In this document: piece by piece, positions 7,638 to 9,981 of the stretch | Layout: every line of letters starts with the position of its first letter | Numbering within the stretch: position 1 is the stretch's first letter | Assembly (NCBI GenBank): GCA_003563455.1 | Contig: PWRV01000331.1 | Coordinates: forward strand, 1 to 9,981 | From: Thioalkalivibrio sp. | GTDB lineage: Bacteria; Pseudomonadota; Gammaproteobacteria; Ectothiorhodospirales; Ectothiorhodospiraceae | DNA: 9,981 nucleotides | Reading direction: 5' to 3' | The notes under the pieces: generated by a model | What the model saw: the letters and a program-made list of their open reading frames with translations, nothing else | The model's database searches: none | Told to the model about the DNA's origin: nothing | Translations under genes and position numbers: made by a program

Positions 7638-8432
7638 ATGATGCCGTTCCTGCAACGACTTCGCCCCGGGGCGCGGTCCCGCCAGATGACTGTGCTGCTG
7701 GTCGGCATCGGCCTCCTGCTCCCGGTGCCCGCACTCTGGGCGCAGGCGGACTCCCCGGTGGCCACCCGGCACCAGGTGGAGATGCTGGAGATGCGAGTGG
7801 ACCGCGTCGAACGCCTGCTCGACTCCGGCGTGCTGACGGACATGCTGCGCAATGTCGACGATCTGCAGTCGGAGGTCCGCCAGCTGCGCGGGCAGGTGGA
7901 ACAGCTGGAGAACGAGCTGCGCAGTGTCCGAGCCCGCCAGCGGGACCAGTTCCGTAACATCGACGAACGCCTCGGTCTGGTCGAAGGTGACCTGGCCGCC
8001 GAGCGGCCACCGATGCCGGACGTGCTTCCCGTTGACGAGCCACTGCCCGACGCGGACGAACAGGAATTTTACGAGGCTGCCTTCGACCAGTTGATGAGCG
8101 GGGACTACGAGGCCGCGATCGGCCAGCTCGAGCGTTTCATGGAGCGCTATCCGGACGGTGTATACGCTGCGAATGCACTCTACTGGCTGGCGGAGGCGAA
8201 GTATGCGAGTGGCGACTACGAGGCTGCGTTGCTCGACTTCGAGACGGTCCGCAAGCGTTTCCCCGACAGCGACAAGGCGGCCGATGCGCTGTTGAAGATC
8301 GGCTATTCGCACTTCGAGCTGGACAACAGCGAAGACGCGCGTGCAGCGCTGGAGCAGGTGCTGGAGGACCATCCCGGCACAGCGCTGTCGCGACTGGCAC
8401 AGGACCGCCTGCGGCGTCTGGACGGGCAGTGA
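7638..8432 (+). CDS. cpoB: Cell division coordinator CpoB (YbgF)
   Basis: CpoB is a periplasmic TPR protein that binds TolA and, in E. coli, links Tol activity to the PBP1B-LpoB septal wall synthase. From the ATG at 7638 the precursor is 264 aa, against 263 in E. coli. An Arg-rich n-region (residues 1-16) precedes a hydrophobic core (about 18-30) and a likely signal peptidase site after AQA at residue 37. A coiled coil follows (about 44-118, for example LRGQVEQLENELRSVRAR), which in the family forms a trimer. A Pro/Asp-rich linker leads to three TPR-like repeats (about 142-175, 179-212 and 216-249). The start is uncertain: ATG codons at 7638, 7641 and 7686 are in frame, none with a good Shine-Dalgarno sequence, and 7686 would remove the positive n-region. 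The stop overlaps queE by four bases. Confidence 0.91.
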   Translation: MMPFLQRLRPGARSRQMTVLLVGIGLLLPVPALWAQADSPVATRHQVEMLEMRVDRVERLLDSGVLTDMLRNVDDLQSEVRQLRGQVEQLENELRSVRARQRDQFRNIDERLGLVEGDLAAERPPMPDVLPVDEPLPDADEQEFYEAAFDQLMSGDYEAAIGQLERFMERYPDGVYAANALYWLAEAKYASGDYEAALLDFETVRKRFPDSDKAADALLKIGYSHFELDNSEDARAALEQVLEDHPGTALSRLAQDRLRRLDGQ

Positions 8433-9118
8433 CGGCGGCGTTGAACGGCGCCCGCGCGGCGTCGACGGCACAGGAAACGGCTCGGATACGGGTGACGGAG
8501 ATCTTTCTCTCCCTGCAGGGAGAGGCCGCCCAGGTCGGGTGGCCGACGGTCTTCGTGCGGCTCACCGGATGCCCGCTGCGCTGCCGCTGGTGCGACACGG
8601 AGTACAGCTTCAGCGGCGGTGAGGCGATGGGCGTGGACGCCGTGGTGCAGACGGTGGCGGACTTTGGCGTCCGCCACGTCTGCGTCACCGGCGGCGAGCC
8701 GCTCGCGCAGCCCGGCTGCCTGCCGCTGCTGCGGTCTCTCTGCGACCGCGGCCTCGTGGTGTCCCTGGAGACCAGCGGCGCGCTCGCCATCGACGTCGTG
8801 GACCCGCGAGTGACCATTGTGATGGACCTGAAGGCGCCCGGTTCCGGCGAGACCACGCGGAACCGTTCCGGCAATCTCGCGCAGTTGAAGCCGGGCGATC
8901 AGCTCAAGTTCGTGCTGGCCGGCCGGGACGACTTCGACTGGGCGCTTGACTGGCTGCGCGGGCATGCGCTCCCCGCCGGCGTGGAGGTACTGTTCTCTCC
9001 GGTCCACGGGGAACTCGAACCCGCGGTGCTCGCGGACTGGATCGTCGAGGCCCGCGCACCGGTACGCTTCCAGGTGCAGCTTCACAAGCTGCTGTGGGGC
9101 GATGTCCCTGGACGCTGA
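8429..9118 (+). CDS. queE: 7-carboxy-7-deazaguanine synthase QueE
   Basis: QueE is a radical-SAM enzyme that converts 6-carboxytetrahydropterin to 7-carboxy-7-deazaguanine in the queuosine/preQ0 pathway. The 229-aa product has the conserved entry block TEIFLSLQGE, the [4Fe-4S] cluster motif CPLRCRWC (C48, C52, C55), the SAM-binding GGEP (88-91) and ETSG (114-117), a MDLKAPGSGE segment, and a C-terminal QVQLHK motif. The GTG at 8429 overlaps the cpoB stop (GTGA). It gives about 20 non-conserved residues before the core, so a GTG at 8492 (at the VTEIF block) is possible. Between the cluster and GGEP it is more than 20 residues shorter than E. coli QueE. QueD and FolE, needed for the earlier steps, are not in the window. 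Confidence 0.94.
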   Translation: MTAALNGARAASTAQETARIRVTEIFLSLQGEAAQVGWPTVFVRLTGCPLRCRWCDTEYSFSGGEAMGVDAVVQTVADFGVRHVCVTGGEPLAQPGCLPLLRSLCDRGLVVSLETSGALAIDVVDPRVTIVMDLKAPGSGETTRNRSGNLAQLKPGDQLKFVLAGRDDFDWALDWLRGHALPAGVEVLFSPVHGELEPAVLADWIVEARAPVRFQVQLHKLLWGDVPGR

Positions 9119-9839
9119 TCAGCGCGCCAATGGCACCGTGGCGAGCAGCCCGGGGGCCAACGAGGGAGCGGTGGTCCTGCTCTCCGGCGGTCTCGACTCG
9201 GCGACCTGCCTGGCGCTGGCACACGCCGAGGGCCATGTCTGTCACGCCCTGAGCGTCGACTATGGCCAGCGCCACCGTGCCGAGCTGGACGCGGCGCGCC
9301 GCGTCGCGGAGTCCGTCGGTGTGGCGAGCCACCGGGTGGTTTCGGTCGATTTGAGCGCCATCGGCGGTTCTGCGCTGACCGATTCCGCGATCGCGGTGCC
9401 GGAGACGCCCACCGAAGGGATCCCGGTGACCTATGTGCCGGCGCGGAACACCACGTTGCTGTCGCTCGCACTGGGTCTTGCGGAGTCGCTGGATATCCGC
9501 CGGATTTTCATCGGTGCAAACGCCGTGGACTATTCCGGGTACCCCGACTGCCGCCCGGCGTTCATCGAGGCCTTCGAGGCGCTGGCGAACCTTGCGACGC
9601 GCGCAGGTATCGAAGGGGACCGCTTCCGCGTCCATGCCCCGCTGATTGCGCTCACCAAGGCCGAGATCATCCGCCTCGGGGTCGCGCACGGGCTCGACTA
9701 TGCGCTGACCGTCAGTTGCTACCAGGCGGACGCGCAGGGACGCGCCTGCGGTGTCTGCGACAGCTGCCGGATCCGGCGCGCCGGATTCGAGGCCGCCGGG
9801 TTTGCCGACCCCACGCGCTACCAGCCCGGGACCGAATGA
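9102..9839 (+). CDS. queC: 7-cyano-7-deazaguanine (preQ0) synthase QueC
   Basis: QueC uses ATP and ammonia to turn 7-carboxy-7-deazaguanine, the QueE product, into preQ0. The 245-aa product has the PP-loop ATP-binding motif SGGLDS (28-33), the conserved blocks YGQRHRAEL, YVPARNTTLLSLAL, GANAVDYSGYPDCRP and APLIALTKAEIIRLG, and a C-terminal zinc site with C206, C216, C219 and C222 (CYQ...CGVCDSC). The ATG at 9102 overlaps queE by 17 bases and has GGGG (9096-9099) very close upstream. Homologues usually begin only a few residues before the PP-loop, so a GTG at 9138 or 9171 might be the true start. Placement directly after queE fits consecutive pathway steps. Confidence 0.95.
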   Translation: MSLDADQRANGTVASSPGANEGAVVLLSGGLDSATCLALAHAEGHVCHALSVDYGQRHRAELDAARRVAESVGVASHRVVSVDLSAIGGSALTDSAIAVPETPTEGIPVTYVPARNTTLLSLALGLAESLDIRRIFIGANAVDYSGYPDCRPAFIEAFEALANLATRAGIEGDRFRVHAPLIALTKAEIIRLGVAHGLDYALTVSCYQADAQGRACGVCDSCRIRRAGFEAAGFADPTRYQPGTE

Positions 9840-9862
9840 ACCGTGCGCGCGTGCCGGCAAGC

Positions 9863-9897
9863 TTGCGTTTTCCGGGACAGCCCGTAGACTAACGGGC
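9863..9897 (+). promoter_or_regulatory. Likely sigma-70 promoter for tRNA-Lys
   Basis: TTGCGT (9863-9868) as -35 and TAGACT (9885-9890) as -10 are separated by 16 bases. A G/C-rich discriminator (ACGGGCG) follows, as is common at stable-RNA promoters under stringent control. Transcription would begin near 9897, leaving a leader of roughly 9 bases before the mature tRNA. An inverted repeat CCCGT (9881-9885) / ACGGG (9892-9896) brackets the -10 box. Both hexamers are imperfect, so the call is tentative. Confidence 0.5.
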
Positions 9898-9905
9898 GTT
9901 CCGGC

Positions 9906-9981
9906 GGGTCGTTAGCTCAGTTGGTAGAGCACCGGACTTTTAATCCGATGGTCGTTGGTTCGAGCCCAACACGACCCACCA
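9906..9981 (+). tRNA. tRNA-Lys (anticodon UUU), with encoded CCA
   Basis: The 76-base gene folds as a standard cloverleaf. Acceptor stem GGGTCGT (9906-9912) pairs with ACGACCC (9971-9977), followed by discriminator A and an encoded CCA that is the last base of the window. The D arm is GCTC/GAGC. The anticodon loop CTTTTAA has TTT at 9939-9941, reading AAA/AAG lysine codons. The T arm is GTTGG/CCAAC with loop TTCGAGC. The sequence closely resembles E. coli tRNA-Lys in the acceptor stem and D arm. In the anticodon stem the outermost pair (positions 27-43; 9932 and 9948) is C opposite A, a mismatch. The gene sits after queC as in Pseudomonas. Confidence 0.98.

Noticed and set aside
8904..9860. 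Open reading frame of 318 codons on the minus strand opposite queE-queC
   Set aside because: It is antisense to motif-complete QueE and QueC, and its translation has no recognisable domain.
9857..9870. GCAAGCTTGC palindrome followed by TTTT as a queC terminator
   Set aside because: The palindrome has no separate loop, so the hairpin would have only about three pairs and the T-run is four bases. It also overlaps the proposed tRNA -35 box.

Overview
The window is a compact, high-GC stretch of a proteobacterial chromosome. Every gene is on the + strand, and most neighbours overlap or are separated by only a few bases. The order is yebC-ruvC-ruvA-ruvB-ybgC-tolQ-tolR-tolA-tolB-pal-cpoB-queE-queC-tRNA-Lys(UUU), the same conserved order I know from Pseudomonas and related Gammaproteobacteria. 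The strong G/C preference at third codon positions, the arginine-rich TolA stalk and the short QueE suggest a high-GC gammaproteobacterium, perhaps of the Chromatiales/Ectothiorhodospiraceae type. That placement is inference; the sequence alone does not fix the genus.

Layout. Positions 63-3029 hold a translation/recombination block: YebC (ribosome-associated TACO1-family protein) and the complete Holliday-junction machinery RuvC, RuvA and RuvB. Positions 3029-8432 hold the whole Tol-Pal envelope system: the YbgC thioesterase, the inner-membrane motor TolQ-TolR, the periplasm-spanning TolA, the periplasmic propeller TolB, the peptidoglycan-binding lipoprotein Pal and the periplasmic coordinator CpoB (YbgF). 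Positions 8429-9839 hold two 7-deazaguanine enzymes, QueE and QueC, which together make preQ0, the precursor of queuosine in tRNA. The window ends exactly at the encoded CCA of a tRNA-Lys gene (9906-9981), with a likely promoter just upstream.

How the genes work together. RuvAB migrates Holliday junctions and RuvC cuts them. TolQ-TolR uses the proton motive force to energise TolA, which reaches TolB and Pal so that the outer membrane constricts with the division septum; CpoB links this to septal wall synthesis. QueE makes 7-carboxy-7-deazaguanine and QueC converts it to preQ0. The catalytic or structural residues I checked are all present, and I see no frameshift, pseudogene, insertion sequence or CRISPR array. 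No stretch longer than about 70 bases lacks a gene.

This is an ordinary core-genome locus, and I do not see an undescribed system in it. The points worth a second look are small: hairpins between pal and cpoB, a T-tract and possible leaderless start before ruvB, a short-form QueE, hexamer and stalk repeats in pal and tolA, a C-A mismatch in the tRNA anticodon stem, and the tRNA 3' end as a possible integration site just outside the window.
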